Shown piece after piece: positions 9,101 to 18,000 of a DNA stretch of 64,000 nucleotides; the stretch's first letter is position 1; every line of letters begins with the position of its first letter. Origin of the DNA: Emticicia fluvialis (GTDB lineage: Bacteria; Bacteroidota; Bacteroidia; Cytophagales; Spirosomataceae); NCBI RefSeq assembly GCF_024793945.1, contig NZ_JANUSD010000016.1, positions 62,001-126,000 of the forward strand. The letters are read 5' to 3'. A program made the translations under genes and the position numbers. Below the pieces are notes generated by a model. That model had not been told where the DNA came from and ran no database searches. It saw only the letters and a list, made by a program, of their open reading frames with translations.

Positions 9101-11522
9101 GCACCCCGTTGATGTTGTAATAGGTGCTTGTGTTAATATCACCGGCCACATCAAGGGTATATTCGGGAGCTTCTACACCAATACCCAGCCCGTCGGCATT
9201 CAGTATTACACTTCTGGTGTCGCCCAGATAAAAGCTGATGTCTTTTTCTTCATCCGTCGACCGCACGTCAACCCCCTCGCCTTGCAGCGACAGCCGGTTG
9301 CCGGCTGCCAGATTCGTGCGGCTGTTGTCGGGTTCTATATCAATCCTGAATTTATCCCACACATTTATTGCTTTGGCAATCAGCGGGCCGTCGGGCATCA
9401 GCAATGACTTTGTTTTCAGCACCAGCCCGTCAATATCGCTTTCGCCGGGCAGGTAATTTCTGAAAAAACTTCCGCCGCCAAAATCAAGCAGGCCATTGAC
9501 TCTGATCTCAGACGCATTGCCGCCCAGCTCAATGCGGGCATTGTTTTTGCCCAGCACCAGCACTTCATCTTCTGTTATGAGGGCATTCAGGGCAGTAGGT
9601 ACGTTAATGAGGTCTTGCCAGTCGTTAATGGTAATGTTTTTGTCGGGTACTTTTACGGTTCTGTTGGCCTTAATGCCCGACACATCGAGATGGGCCGACA
9701 GTTTATTGTTATTGAGAAAGTAAACTTCCCCTCTGTTTTTAATTTTCGTGGTATTATTGCCCAGGTCTACATACTCAGAAGACCCGCCTATGTTTACCTG
9801 CCCTCTCTCGTTCAGTTCTTTTTGCACATCGGCAGGCTTTACTTTACCTCCGCCACCACCGTTTGTCGGATTATACGGGTCGCCGCTGCCGGTTTCTGTC
9901 TTTGTCTCTGTATTCTTTATTTTCCGCTCGGCGATTATAATTCGCTTGATAATGCTGGTATTCTGCACGTCCTGAATCACCAGCTGATACTTGTAAGGGC
10001 GCAGGAGGTCGCGGGTATATTCTCCGATTTTGATGCGATTATTGACCGACAGCACCTCATCTTCAATATTGACGGTGTCGCCCACTTCAAAAATATTGGG
10101 CGTTGGGCTCAGGCTTTTCAGATAAACCTCGTCCAGCTCCAGCGAGTACTTCAACGTCGGGTAAGAGTACATATCCAGGTATTCTCTTACTTTGTCGGCC
10201 AGTTTGTTTTCAGCAACCAAAATGTAAGACTCCGGCATGGTAATGTCAACCAGAATATACTTATCGCCCGATTTTATCCTGAACGCCGGTGTGCCGCTCT
10301 CGTCCGCTGCTGCGGTAGCATTTACCCGCCAGGTTGTGCTGCCACCACCACCACCAGACCCGTCACCGGGGTCGTTGCCCTCACCGTCGCCCGGGCTGCC
10401 ACCGGGGCCGCCATCGGGGTTTTCAGGTTCAGGCAACGGTGTCGGAAACTCCATTCCGCGTTCGTCGGTATATTTGCTTATCGTAAATAGCTTACTGTTA
10501 TACTTGATTACATCAAACTGATACCCGGCCAGATCGCCGGTCTGAAAAATCACTTTCGGCTTCACACTACCGGTTACATACAGCCAGTTACCTTTGTCGT
10601 CTTTGGCGTTCAGGTCAAAATCCATCGTATCATCGCTGAACATATACACGTTGGTTTCATTAATACCTGTTACCGAGCCGGTGCGATGCGGATAAATCTC
10701 TTCAAAAATTACGCTGCCTTCAAACTTCCCGAAAGCCGCAATTGAATTGGCCTCCATTGCGGGTTCGTCTTCCTCATCGCCCAGGCGCAGGCGCGGCGAA
10801 TACCCCTTATAATTGCTGGGGATATTCTTAGAGCTGCCATACGCCCACAAGGTATTTATCATGTTTTTGGCATCTACATTTTCGCGGGTCAGCTTATAAA
10901 GGCCTTTGCCCTGCCCGTATTTAAAATTGTAGTTGAGCGCCGTGCCCAGGGTGCGCACGTGCAGCACGGTATGGGTGTCTGTTTCTGCAAACACAAACTG
11001 CTGCTTGTACTCGTCGCACAGCCTTTGCAGCACCGTCAGGCAGTTTTCGCCGGCAAAAGACAGATTCCGGGTTTCGGTATCTGCTGGAAAATCTCCCAGG
11101 GCCCATTTGCCTTCGTCAAAAACCCGGTTCAGGTTTTTGATAATCACGTTCAGAAAAGCCTCCAGATTACCCATCAGAAAAAAATCGGCGGCGCTGTTCA
11201 CCATGGCTTCGTCGGTGTTCCGGTACATCACCCGCATCAGGTCATACTGGGGGCCTTCAAAGTTGATATCGTACTGATATTTCCGGTTGGCGTTTCTGGC
11301 CACCGTTGGCAACTGATTGATGCGGTATTTCGACATCCCCGCTGGTTTAATGTAATCGCCGATGCCGAAATTGCGCACCGTGGCGCTTTCTACCGTCATG
11401 GTAATGATGTCTTCCCCCAGCAGTACTTTCTTGTGTTCGGCCTTTTTTATCACACTCACCGAGCCGTGGTCGTTGATGGGCTCTGATGTTCCGTTGGGGT
11501 GATATATCAGTATTTGTTCCAT
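6198..11522 (-). CDS. Giant tail-tip/fibre protein with tandem DWxxFNNK repeats
   Basis: This 1774-residue protein has an N-terminal half (about residues 1-360) resembling phage tail-tip/baseplate-hub proteins that follow the distal tail protein. Next come a Gly/Pro/Asp-rich linker (about 365-395), a second globular part to about 560, and fibre domains. Two ~80-residue repeats with DNWG and YLAFGRPF motifs occupy about 800-1000. Eight full and one partial ~60-residue repeats, each with a SAxDWxxFNNK core and GQVL...W end, fill about 1080-1660. The start overlaps the end of the distal-tail gene by 16 nt. It probably forms the tip and a long central fibre. The architecture is clear; subdomain functions are inferred. 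Confidence 0.8.
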   Translation of the reverse strand: MEQILIYHPNGTSEPINDHGSVSVIKKAEHKKVLLGEDIITMTVESATVRNFGIGDYIKPAGMSKYRINQLPTVARNANRKYQYDINFEGPQYDLMRVMYRNTDEAMVNSAADFFLMGNLEAFLNVIIKNLNRVFDEGKWALGDFPADTETRNLSFAGENCLTVLQRLCDEYKQQFVFAETDTHTVLHVRTLGTALNYNFKYGQGKGLYKLTRENVDAKNMINTLWAYGSSKNIPSNYKGYSPRLRLGDEEDEPAMEANSIAAFGKFEGSVIFEEIYPHRTGSVTGINETNVYMFSDDTMDFDLNAKDDKGNWLYVTGSVKPKVIFQTGDLAGYQFDVIKYNSKLFTISKYTDERGMEFPTPLPEPENPDGGPGGSPGDGEGNDPGDGSGGGGGSTTWRVNATAAADESGTPAFRIKSGDKYILVDITMPESYILVAENKLADKVREYLDMYSYPTLKYSLELDEVYLKSLSPTPNIFEVGDTVNIEDEVLSVNNRIKIGEYTRDLLRPYKYQLVIQDVQNTSIIKRIIIAERKIKNTETKTETGSGDPYNPTNGGGGGKVKPADVQKELNERGQVNIGGSSEYVDLGNNTTKIKNRGEVYFLNNNKLSAHLDVSGIKANRTVKVPDKNITINDWQDLINVPTALNALITEDEVLVLGKNNARIELGGNASEIRVNGLLDFGGGSFFRNYLPGESDIDGLVLKTKSLLMPDGPLIAKAINVWDKFRIDIEPDNSRTNLAAGNRLSLQGEGVDVRSTDEEKDISFYLGDTRSVILNADGLGIGVEAPEYTLDVAGDINTSTYYNINGVRVGEWGQFQEHTQYASLADIDNWGVTFTSGMADDMPGAAAQWHVFKLGIGEEYPEQATYLAFGRPFDGQFDGRLYLRGRYGEADSGWLSFGADWGQWQGHEQYALLEEIDNWGAAFLNGTDTDMPYEATQWHVLKLGIGKEYPDQATYLAFGRPFADHFDGKLYVRGLYGGTDSGWIGIGGDVKEYVFDRGEYEARYKGLLIEEIDGDEGVFIGKDVVNGGIVLEMNVVSIDSPAVTTYQNWINPADGRLYYIDPAYPNTRYKYVLEGEDAEGGVYTGALPISVSGNVISISMAGSGTSGALSAYDWNNFNSKFSLPAGGTNGQVLMKSGSTAVWGTVGSGGSYSGAGPISISGSVISIATAGASQAGALSAADWLSFNNKFTLPAGGSEGQVLTRTGSGTAWASVSEGGVYTGAGPIAVSGAEISIAMASASQAGALSAADWAAFNNKLNKPAGGSNGQVLMKDGSNVVWGDVAGGGTYAGNAPIFISAGFISISTASSTVTGALSADDWNTFNNKMPMPDNEGVSGQVLTKYGSSTRWENAGAAYTGNLPITVSGNYISIQQATAAQSGYLTFSDWNTFNSKFSLPTGGSNGQVLMKSGGSVVWGSVSLEGGYTGTSPISVSGGSISIQQASGSQPGYLSASDWNSFHSKLASPVMSGSDGQMLMLSGGLPVWADAPAGGTGYVGNSPIFVSGNHISIGMAGSTSPGALSADDWNTFNNKMPMPETGTTGQILYKLGSGVQWADAPLYTGTSPISVTGSVISVATAGGSQKGVLSAEDWTTFNNKFSLPSGGSNGQVLTKSGSSVVWQDNSYTASGPLSISGNNIQIQYASAANAGALSASDWTTFNNKLSPGFTTTEISTFRNQLKLDKEEVGGYPVGLQFNRLSGGTATQLGGVYLDTDGNGTLCMTAYNNAMIAIVTEHGDMELSAGGKVIIQGIELDMTGFAVGKVLMATAAGKASWVTPS
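6545..8283 (-). repeat. Nine tandem ~195-bp coding repeats in tail-tip gene
   Basis: These repeats encode units of the form YTGxxPISVSG, then GALSAxDWxxFNNK, then GGSNGQVLxKSG and VW. Eight units are complete and the ninth ends after DWTTFNNK. Units differ by substitutions rather than being identical, so they are an old fibre-shaft array. Similar nucleotide stretches could still recombine and change fibre length. Confidence 0.85.
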
Positions 11523-12181
11523 ACTTCTTCGGCATTGGTTATAATGGGCTTAATTTCTTCAATCACACCGCATAGCAGTATAAAATGCGGGCCGGGGTCT
11601 CCAGCATAATCATGCGTTACATATACCTCGTTGCCAAAAACATTCAGTGTTTTTTTGTCGTCTCCCCAATAGATGTCAATGGGGTTTTGGGTAGTAATTG
11701 TCATACTAACGGTAATACCTGTACGTACATACAATCGCTTTACCGGCGACGGCTCAACGAGTTTCAGCGTAAAAGTGCCAAACATTTCGTGCTGGTACCA
11801 GCGCTTGTCTATATTCACGCCGTCGGCAATATAAACCATGTAAATCAGCGGCTTGTCGGTAATGCGGATGTCTAACCTGCGCAAACCGGGCTTCTGAAAG
11901 GCATTGAGAAAAGTGTTGATTTTTCTGAAAAAATCAAGTTTGCCGGATGCTTTCATAAAGCACTCCAGTTCAATTATGCGATTGGTGTATCGGGGGGCAG
12001 CTAAATCAACAACAGTTCCGTGCGAGTCGGGCCAATCAACTATCTGTGGTTCTTTCAGGGGCGGCATATCCTGCATACCTTTAGAGGCAGTTACATACAC
12101 GCCGTAGTCTGAGAGAAACTCCAGCCCGTCAATTGTATAAGTTATTCCTGTGGATTCAGTGCCCGGCTCATGTATTGGCAT
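11507..12181 (-). CDS. Distal tail protein-like (phage tail family) protein, first gene of tail operon
   Basis: The 224-residue protein follows the plan of siphophage distal-tail proteins: an N-terminal beta domain (TYTIDGLEF near residue 15, then RYTNRIIELECFM near 64-76 and FRKINTFLNAF) and a second beta-sandwich-like half. In siphophages this protein caps the tail tube and is encoded just after the tape measure and before the tail-tip gene. Here the tip gene follows with a 16-nt overlap, but the tape measure lies about 33 kb away. The gene starts its own operon behind the shared upstream element at 12210-12271. The family call rests on size, layout and neighbours. Confidence 0.65.
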   Translation of the reverse strand: MPIHEPGTESTGITYTIDGLEFLSDYGVYVTASKGMQDMPPLKEPQIVDWPDSHGTVVDLAAPRYTNRIIELECFMKASGKLDFFRKINTFLNAFQKPGLRRLDIRITDKPLIYMVYIADGVNIDKRWYQHEMFGTFTLKLVEPSPVKRLYVRTGITVSMTITTQNPIDIYWGDDKKTLNVFGNEVYVTHDYAGDPGPHFILLCGVIEEIKPIITNAEEVWNKY

Positions 12182-12209
12182 GTCCGGTTGTGTGTTATAA
12201 TTATCTATT

Positions 12210-12271
12210 ACAAATATAACATTTATACTTATAATATAAGCATAATTACCGAAAAAATATTTTGCACAAAA
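12210..12271 (-). promoter_or_regulatory. Promoter/upstream element of tail operon, shared with tape-measure gene
   Basis: Read on the minus strand, it runs from TTTTGTGC through AATATTTTTTCGG and the inverted repeat CTTATATTATAAG to the -7 element TATATTTG (12211-12218). The operon ATG lies about 30 nt further on. Almost the same sequence occurs at 50113-50176 before the tape-measure gene, with the same order of elements. Conservation through the -7 box and far upstream suggests a common activator or repressor. Confidence 0.75.
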
Positions 12272-12333
12272 GTAAGCCCTGCCAGCGGCCTGAAACGCTG
12301 CTCAGCAGCTACATAAGCCAGGTAAAAAAAGCC

Positions 12334-12927
12334 TTACATACCCAACAATCCCCAGTCAATAATCGGCCCGTCTGCCTTGTTCATTTCGCGCATAAAAGCA
12401 ATAAACGGCAGGGTAATTTCGGCCTCCTTCAGGTGGGTCAGTAATATGGTCTGGCGTTCAATTTCCCTGCGGGTAAACCCAACGGCGCTTTCTTGTTCAT
12501 CATCCGCATTTTTCTGTATCAAAAAGCTGGTAAACCTGGTAACCGTTTGCAGTGCGCGGTAAGAAGACCCGGCCACATAGCCTATATCTTCGCTCAGCAG
12601 ATACTCAATGGCATCGGCAAAGGCTGTGGCGGTGTCTACGGCATACGGCGTGAGGGCTGTTTTAAAATGAGCAGGCTCGGGTATGGCTTCCACTATCCGG
12701 TTGTAGGTATTTTCCAGCTCGTTTTCACCAAGCGGCATATCCTGCAGATACTGGTAAAGAATAACCATAGCCTCTTCAAACACCTCCAGGTCTCCGCGGT
12801 TGGTTCGCCTGTAAAACTCAATGTAGTTGGGCAATAGTTTTTCACAATTAAGAGCCATGTATAAAACCTGTTGCTTAAAAGAAAGCGCGGCTATTCTGTC
12901 TTCAACAACACTTAAGAAGTAGTCCAT
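12334..12927 (-). CDS. DUF416 family protein (YjaG-like)
   Basis: The 197-residue protein matches the length and motif pattern of the DUF416 family, to which Escherichia coli YjaG belongs: LPNYIEFYRRT near residues 32-42, an EAIPEPAHF motif near 80, and an AVDTATAFADAIEYLL helix near 95-110. It is all-helical, cytosolic, and of no known function. It lies 152 nt upstream of the tail operon but is separated from it by the tail promoter, so it is probably not a tail gene. A hairpin at 12941-12966 just before its start separates it from the small-protein gene upstream. Confidence 0.65.
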   Translation of the reverse strand: MDYFLSVVEDRIAALSFKQQVLYMALNCEKLLPNYIEFYRRTNRGDLEVFEEAMVILYQYLQDMPLGENELENTYNRIVEAIPEPAHFKTALTPYAVDTATAFADAIEYLLSEDIGYVAGSSYRALQTVTRFTSFLIQKNADDEQESAVGFTRREIERQTILLTHLKEAEITLPFIAFMREMNKADGPIIDWGLLGM

Positions 12928-12940
12928 GGGCAGTTAATAT

Positions 12941-12966
12941 GTGCGGCCGTTTTGTTTAGGCCGCAC
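12941..12966 (-). terminator. GC-rich hairpin between small-protein gene and DUF416 gene
   Basis: The perfect 8-bp arms GTGCGGCC and GGCCGCAC enclose a 10-nt loop, and ATATT follows on the minus strand. It could terminate the transcript of the 80-residue protein gene (13039-13281). The T-run is weak. Confidence 0.45.
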
Positions 12967-13038
12967 ATAGCAGTTAGGTTAAAGTATTTTTGTCAATCGG
13001 GGCGGCATACGCCTGCCCCTACCCGGGTAGTACATGGC

Positions 13039-13281
13039 TCAGGGCATATTTACAAGCACCTTTATGCGTTTTGCTCTGGTGCAGAAATAGCTGCTGTAAT
13101 TGATGTTTTCTTCGTTCAGGTATCTGAAAAAATGTTGAAGCAGACGCGTATTAAACTTACGGATAAACGTAATGGCAACCTCTTCCCTGCCGGCATTAAC
13201 AGTAATGTCTTCATATAGCAGGTCGTATTTCTCAAGCACCACCACCAGTTCGGCCCTGAGGTTATCAATCGTTTTATTCAT
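13039..13281 (-). CDS. ~80-residue protein, member of a four-copy local family
   Basis: This 80-residue protein has the plan shared with 13613-13855, 41341-41580 and 51249-51488: an N-terminal helix with an LR-x-x-L...L motif (NLRAELVVVLEKYDL), a strand (EEVAITFIR), a second amphipathic helix (LLQHFFRYLNEENI), and YSSYF before a terminal strand (IKVLV). It is the most divergent member and the only one on the minus strand. There is no signal peptide, zinc motif or helix-turn-helix. It is transcribed divergently from the 13613 copy. Function is unknown; the family relation is from visual alignment. Confidence 0.6.
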   Translation of the reverse strand: MNKTIDNLRAELVVVLEKYDLLYEDITVNAGREEVAITFIRKFNTRLLQHFFRYLNEENINYSSYFCTRAKRIKVLVNMP

Positions 13282-13494
13282 AGGTTAAATCTGGCGTCAA
13301 TCCGGCTTATTACTCCGGTAGCCAACGTTTTTCGGCAACAAAAATACGGCATTCAATTGCATAATGCCAAAAAGCTGAAAATAATTCCGTAAAAATAAAT
13401 TCAACGGTACCATCCGGCAAGCCCATTCTGAGCCAGCGGTTACAAATCCCCAATAAAAAAAAGTTAGTTTCTATTTTTTCCCATAATAAACTAT

Positions 13495-13502
13495 TAATTT
13501 TG
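13495..13502 (+). promoter_or_regulatory. -7 element TAATTTTG upstream of small-protein gene
   Basis: This matches the Bacteroidota TAnnTTTG consensus. It lies about 110 nt before the ATG at 13613, giving a moderately long leader. A convincing -33 TTTG was not found at the best spacing. Confidence 0.4.
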
Positions 13503-13612
13503 TTTAAGTTTACGGCACATTTAAAGCCACATAATTAAACAGTTGTCTGTATACGCAAGTATGTCAGTTGGCAAGATAAGCTTAAAACCGGGTTTAATTC
13601 CTTTTGTACCGT

Positions 13613-13855
13613 ATGAAAAACTTTGAAGAATTCAGGAAAAAAGTTTTGAAAGCCATTGAGAGCAGCGACATCGTTCCTGCCAGAATCATTGAGCAGGAAA
13701 CCACCATAACTATTTCTATTGAAAACCCAGGCCACAACGCCGAGCGCCTGAAAAAACTTAGCGCCTACCTTGAGGCTGAAAAAATCAGGTTCAGGTCGTC
13801 GGTATTATTACCGGCACAAAACAACACCGTGCAAATTTCGGTGTATCATACCTGA
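13613..13855 (+). CDS. ~80-residue protein, member of a four-copy local family
   Basis: I chose the ATG at 13613 over an upstream TTG at 13604, which gives an 80-residue protein like its paralogues. It has an N-terminal helix (EEFRKKVLKAIESSDI), a strand (TTITISIEN), a second helix (LKKLSAYLEAEKI), an RSSVLL turn and the terminal strand VQISVY. The C-terminal ISVY is shared with the 41341 copy, and the LKKxxxYLExExIRxxSS pattern with both the 41341 and 13039 copies. No known domain was recognised. The size and alpha-beta-alpha-beta order would suit a small binding or dimerising protein, which is inference only. Confidence 0.7.
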   Translation: MKNFEEFRKKVLKAIESSDIVPARIIEQETTITISIENPGHNAERLKKLSAYLEAEKIRFRSSVLLPAQNNTVQISVYHT

Positions 13856-14528
13856 AAATCATAAATGGGGTTGCCACGTATCGGCGGGGTTGTAGTATGT
13901 ACCCGCCTGATAAGATTAACCCCTAAAATTTGATAACTAATTGGTATAGCTCTAATTTTAAACGCTTATTTGTGTTTCTGTTCAAAGAAAACAAGTAATA
14001 AAGCCTTTTTTACAAAACTTTTGCCAGCGTAAAAAGCATAAAAGACTAAAAATTAAGACCATAATAAAAGACGAAAACTAAACAATTTTACCGGCATCAG
14101 TCCGAGGCCTATGATGCAAATAATACAAACGGCTGCCTTGGCCGGTTTTTGCGATTGATACTAAAGAAGCTTCATTATCAAAGAAATCAATAATTCAATA
14201 CCCGTTTGTTTTATTGAATAGCCTGTAGACTGATACAATTATTCATTAAGCCATAAAACTTTTTATGAAATGCTGTGCCCATACGCGGGCGTGGCCATAC
14301 ATTAGCTGATATTCAGGCGGGAATAGCCTGAAATACGTCAGCTTGTAAACTTTTATACGTGGTTTGTGAAAAAAAGGCACAATCTTTGCTTTTGTTTATA
14401 CTTTTGCAGCCTTTCTTTGACAGAGACCATGCAACAAAAGCTATTGATTGAAAATTTATAAGGGTAAAAGCCTGCCTCAGGCTGGCGCCCAGGTTGTTAG
14501 TAAATTTGCCAAACCTAATAATTAAAGA
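13856..14528 (+). other. Non-coding gap of about 670 bp before response regulator
   Basis: No supportable gene was found. A TACTTTTG sequence near 14397-14406 fits a -7 element and could drive the response regulator. The imperfect palindromic stretch GCGGGAATAGCCTG near 14315 has no obvious role. Confidence 0.4.
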
Positions 14529-14924
14529 ATGAAGATCAAAAGGCTGCTATGTGTAGATGATGATAAAATAACATTGACACTGATAAAGCTGGTAGTAGAG
14601 AAGACGTTTTTTGCACAGGAAATATCCACCCGCATGAACGGCAAAGAGGCGTTAGAGTTCTATCATGATTTGCTGCACCATAACACAGCAGATCAGGCAC
14701 CCGAGCTGATTTTTCTGGACCTGAATATGCCCATTATGAATGGCTGGGATTTTCTGGACGAGTTTTCGAACCGCTATTACCACATTTTTCCGAATACAAG
14801 GGTTGTTATTCTGTCTTCATCAACCGATCAGGCAGAAAGAGACAGAGCACGTAAATACCCCATGATAATTGATTACGTAACCAAGCCACTAACTATGGCT
14901 TCATTATCTAATCTTAACCTCTGA
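14529..14924 (+). CDS. CheY-like single-domain response regulator
   Basis: This 131-residue protein is a receiver domain only. Visible residues are the acidic pocket D10-D12 (VDDDK), the phospho-acceptor D64 (IFLDLNMP), the Ser/Thr switch in VILSSST (96-99) and the invariant K119 (VTKPL). It has no output domain, so it would signal by protein contact. It lies about 150 nt upstream of the eight-PAS histidine kinase on the same strand, so it may be its partner. FLDLNMPxMNGWDFL is typical of stand-alone Bacteroidota receivers. Confidence 0.93.
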   Translation: MKIKRLLCVDDDKITLTLIKLVVEKTFFAQEISTRMNGKEALEFYHDLLHHNTADQAPELIFLDLNMPIMNGWDFLDEFSNRYYHIFPNTRVVILSSSTDQAERDRARKYPMIIDYVTKPLTMASLSNLNL

Positions 14925-15078
14925 CCAGCCTTGCTGCCGGTTAGTTTATCCACCTCTTTAACCAGACCATTAGCTGTGCTAAAATCATCAAGTCGGTACC
15001 AACTGTACCAATCTGTGACCTTTTTGCGGATACGATGAAGCATGCGGGTGCAATTCGTAGATTCAACAACTGATTTAC

Positions 15079-18000
15079 ATGAACAACAAAACTTCTACAT
15101 CTGAAAGCAGCTTTCCGGGGAAAAACAACCCCTCTTCCGGAGAAATCCCGGTTAATACCATAGATAATCTGGATTATAGAAATCTGCTTGAAAATTATAT
15201 CGATGAAAACTACCTCATTGTTGACAGACAGCTGAAAATAGTTAAATATAACAAGGGTTTCAAAGATTTGTGTTTTGATTTTATGGGTCTTGAAGTCAAA
15301 ACCGGCGAAAATATCCTGAACTACGTATTAGAAGGCCGCACCGAAACCATCAGAAAATATTACAACCGCGTATTTAATGGCGAACAATTAGATGTAGAAT
15401 TGAACCTGCCCTCGTTCAAAAACAAATTTATCAGCTTTAATACACGTTACAAACCTATCTATAATGACCAGCATCAGATAATTGGTGCATACGTTACCTC
15501 ACTCAACCTCAGCCGTTTAAAAAAAGCCGAACTAGACAAACACCAGAACGAAGTAATCTATCAGCACATGATAGACAACTCGCCCGATGCCTTCTTTCTC
15601 TGTACCCTCGAAGGTAAAATTATGGATGCTAATCCGGCTGCTTCAGACATCTTCGGCTATACCTATGACGAACTTAAAAGGATGCACCGCAACGACCTGC
15701 TACTTGAGTTTGAAGAACATGCCTCTCAATTTAAAGACGCCGACATGCACGGTGGCAAACTGAAAGGCGTAACAATTGGTATAAGAAAAAACGGCGAGGA
15801 GTTTCCGCTTGAGTTCTCTTCTGTGGTTTATACAGACCTGTACGGCCTCACCAAAACCAGTACTTTTGTAAGCGATATTTCGGCCCGTAAAAATGCCGAA
15901 AAACTATTGGAACAAAGTGAACGCCGTTTCAGAGCCCTGGTTGAAAACGCCGGAGAGATTGTGATGCTTACCACCGAAAACGGCAAGGTAATTTACGCAA
16001 GCCCAGCTTTAGAACGGGTAACCGGCTACACCCCCGATGACATCAATAATGACCCCGGGCTGGCAGCTGCCACCATTTACCCGGATGACGTACCCCAGGT
16101 AACAGATACCTTTAGATTTATTATACAAAACCCTGGTATTGCTAAACCGGTTCAGTATAGGCTTTTACATAAAAATGGGCATTATATTTGGCTGAAAGGC
16201 ATGATGGCCAATATGCTGCACGATGCCAACGTGGGTGCCATTGTTGCCAATTACAGAGACATCAGCATCAGGAAACAAACAGAAGAAAAACTGGCACGAA
16301 CTGAAGGCAGGTTTAAAGCGCTGGTTGAAACCGGCGAAGACATCATTATACTGGTGCAACCAGACGGCCTGATTACCTACGTAAGCCCGGCCTTTGAGAA
16401 ACACACCGGTTTTGTGTCAGAAGAAGTAATAGGTCATTTCAATCAGGAGTTTATGCACCCTGAGCAGGCCGCCGAAAGCCCCGGCCTGATTGCCGGGCTG
16501 ATAGCCAACCCGGGCAGCACCGCAAGCCGTACCAACCGCCTGAAATGTAAAGACGGCAGCTATATTTGGGTTGAAGGCTACGTTACCAACCTGCTGCACG
16601 ACCAGAACGTGCAGGCGCTGGTAGCCAATTTTCAGGATATTACCACACGCCTGGAAGCCGAAGAACGCCTGAGCAATTCGGAAAGAGACCTGAAAACCAT
16701 CTTTGAAAACACAACAGAGGCCTTTCTGCTGATGGATACCCAACGCATTGTAAAGGCCTTTAACCATAACGCCATCAGGGTGGCACAATTAAACGGCGAC
16801 AAAGAATTAGTAATTGGGGTAGACCTGCTTGACCTGGCCATAAATACCCGCTGCGATCTGGCCAAAGCCGCCATTAGCCGCTCTCTGGAAGGCAAAACCA
16901 TTAAATATGACCGATGCTTTGAACGCCCCAACGGCGATAACCTCTGGTTTGAATACTCGCTGAGCCCCGTTTATGCAAACGGAGTAATTGTAGGCAGTTG
17001 CATGACCGCCCGCGAAATAACCGACCGCAAAAAAGCTGAGGAAGAAATATCTAAACGCGAAGCGCTGTTCAGGTCGGTTTTTGAAAACAGCCATGACCTG
17101 CTGCTGCTCTTTGACGCCGAAGGCAAAATTGAATTTATGAGCCCGTCTTTTCAGAAAGCCTTTGGGTTTCTGAAAAAACATGACAACATTGAACTTATAC
17201 GAGAATACCTGCACCCGGACGACCGCCAGACAGCCCAGGATACCCTGGACAAAGCCCTTGCCAACCCCGAGCAACCCATTGATGTAATCCTGCGCAAACA
17301 AGCGGCAGTCGGCGGCTATAGTATTATTGAAGGCACTTTTACCAATATGCTGCATAAACCCGAGGTAAATGTAGTAGTGGCCAATTTTAAAGACATTACC
17401 GAGCAGTACCGGTTTAAAGAACAACAGGCGCTTTTTGTGTCAATCGTTAATTCGTCAGAAGACTCTATCCTCAGTATGGACCTCAACAAAACCATACTGA
17501 CCTGGAACCCCAGCGCCGAAAAAATGTTTGGTTTTACCGCCGAAGAGGCCATCGGGCAGCTTACCACCATTATTATACCAGACGACCGCCTGCATGAAGA
17601 AACCGAAATTCTCGACCGCATCAGAAACGGTTTCCCGGTAAAACACTACGAAACCCTCAGAAAAAATAAATCCGGCGAGCTGCTCGAAATTTCACTTACC
17701 GTTTCGCCCATTAAAGACATCAACGGCAATATTACCGGCGCCTCAAAAATAGCCCGCGACATCTCAGACAGAAAGAAGTCTGAAATTCTGATACGGAACA
17801 GCGAAAAACGTTTCAGAAGCCTGCTGCAAAACAGTAGCGACGGATTGAGCCTGCTTTCAGCCGATGGCATTATGTTAGAAATCAGCCCGGCCGGCAAGCG
17901 CATCACCGAGTTTGAAGAACACGAAATACTGGGCATCAACCTGGCCACCCTGATACACCCCGAAGATATCGAGGTGGTGTCGCAGGCTTTTTTGGGTATT

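Noticed and set aside
8628..10490. Two plus-strand frames (259 and 291 codons) opposite the tail-tip gene
   Set aside because: They mirror the repeats of the real gene and lack starts or motifs.
12334..12927. DUF416 gene as part of the tail operon
   Set aside because: The tail promoter and a 152-nt gap lie between them, and the protein family is a general bacterial one.
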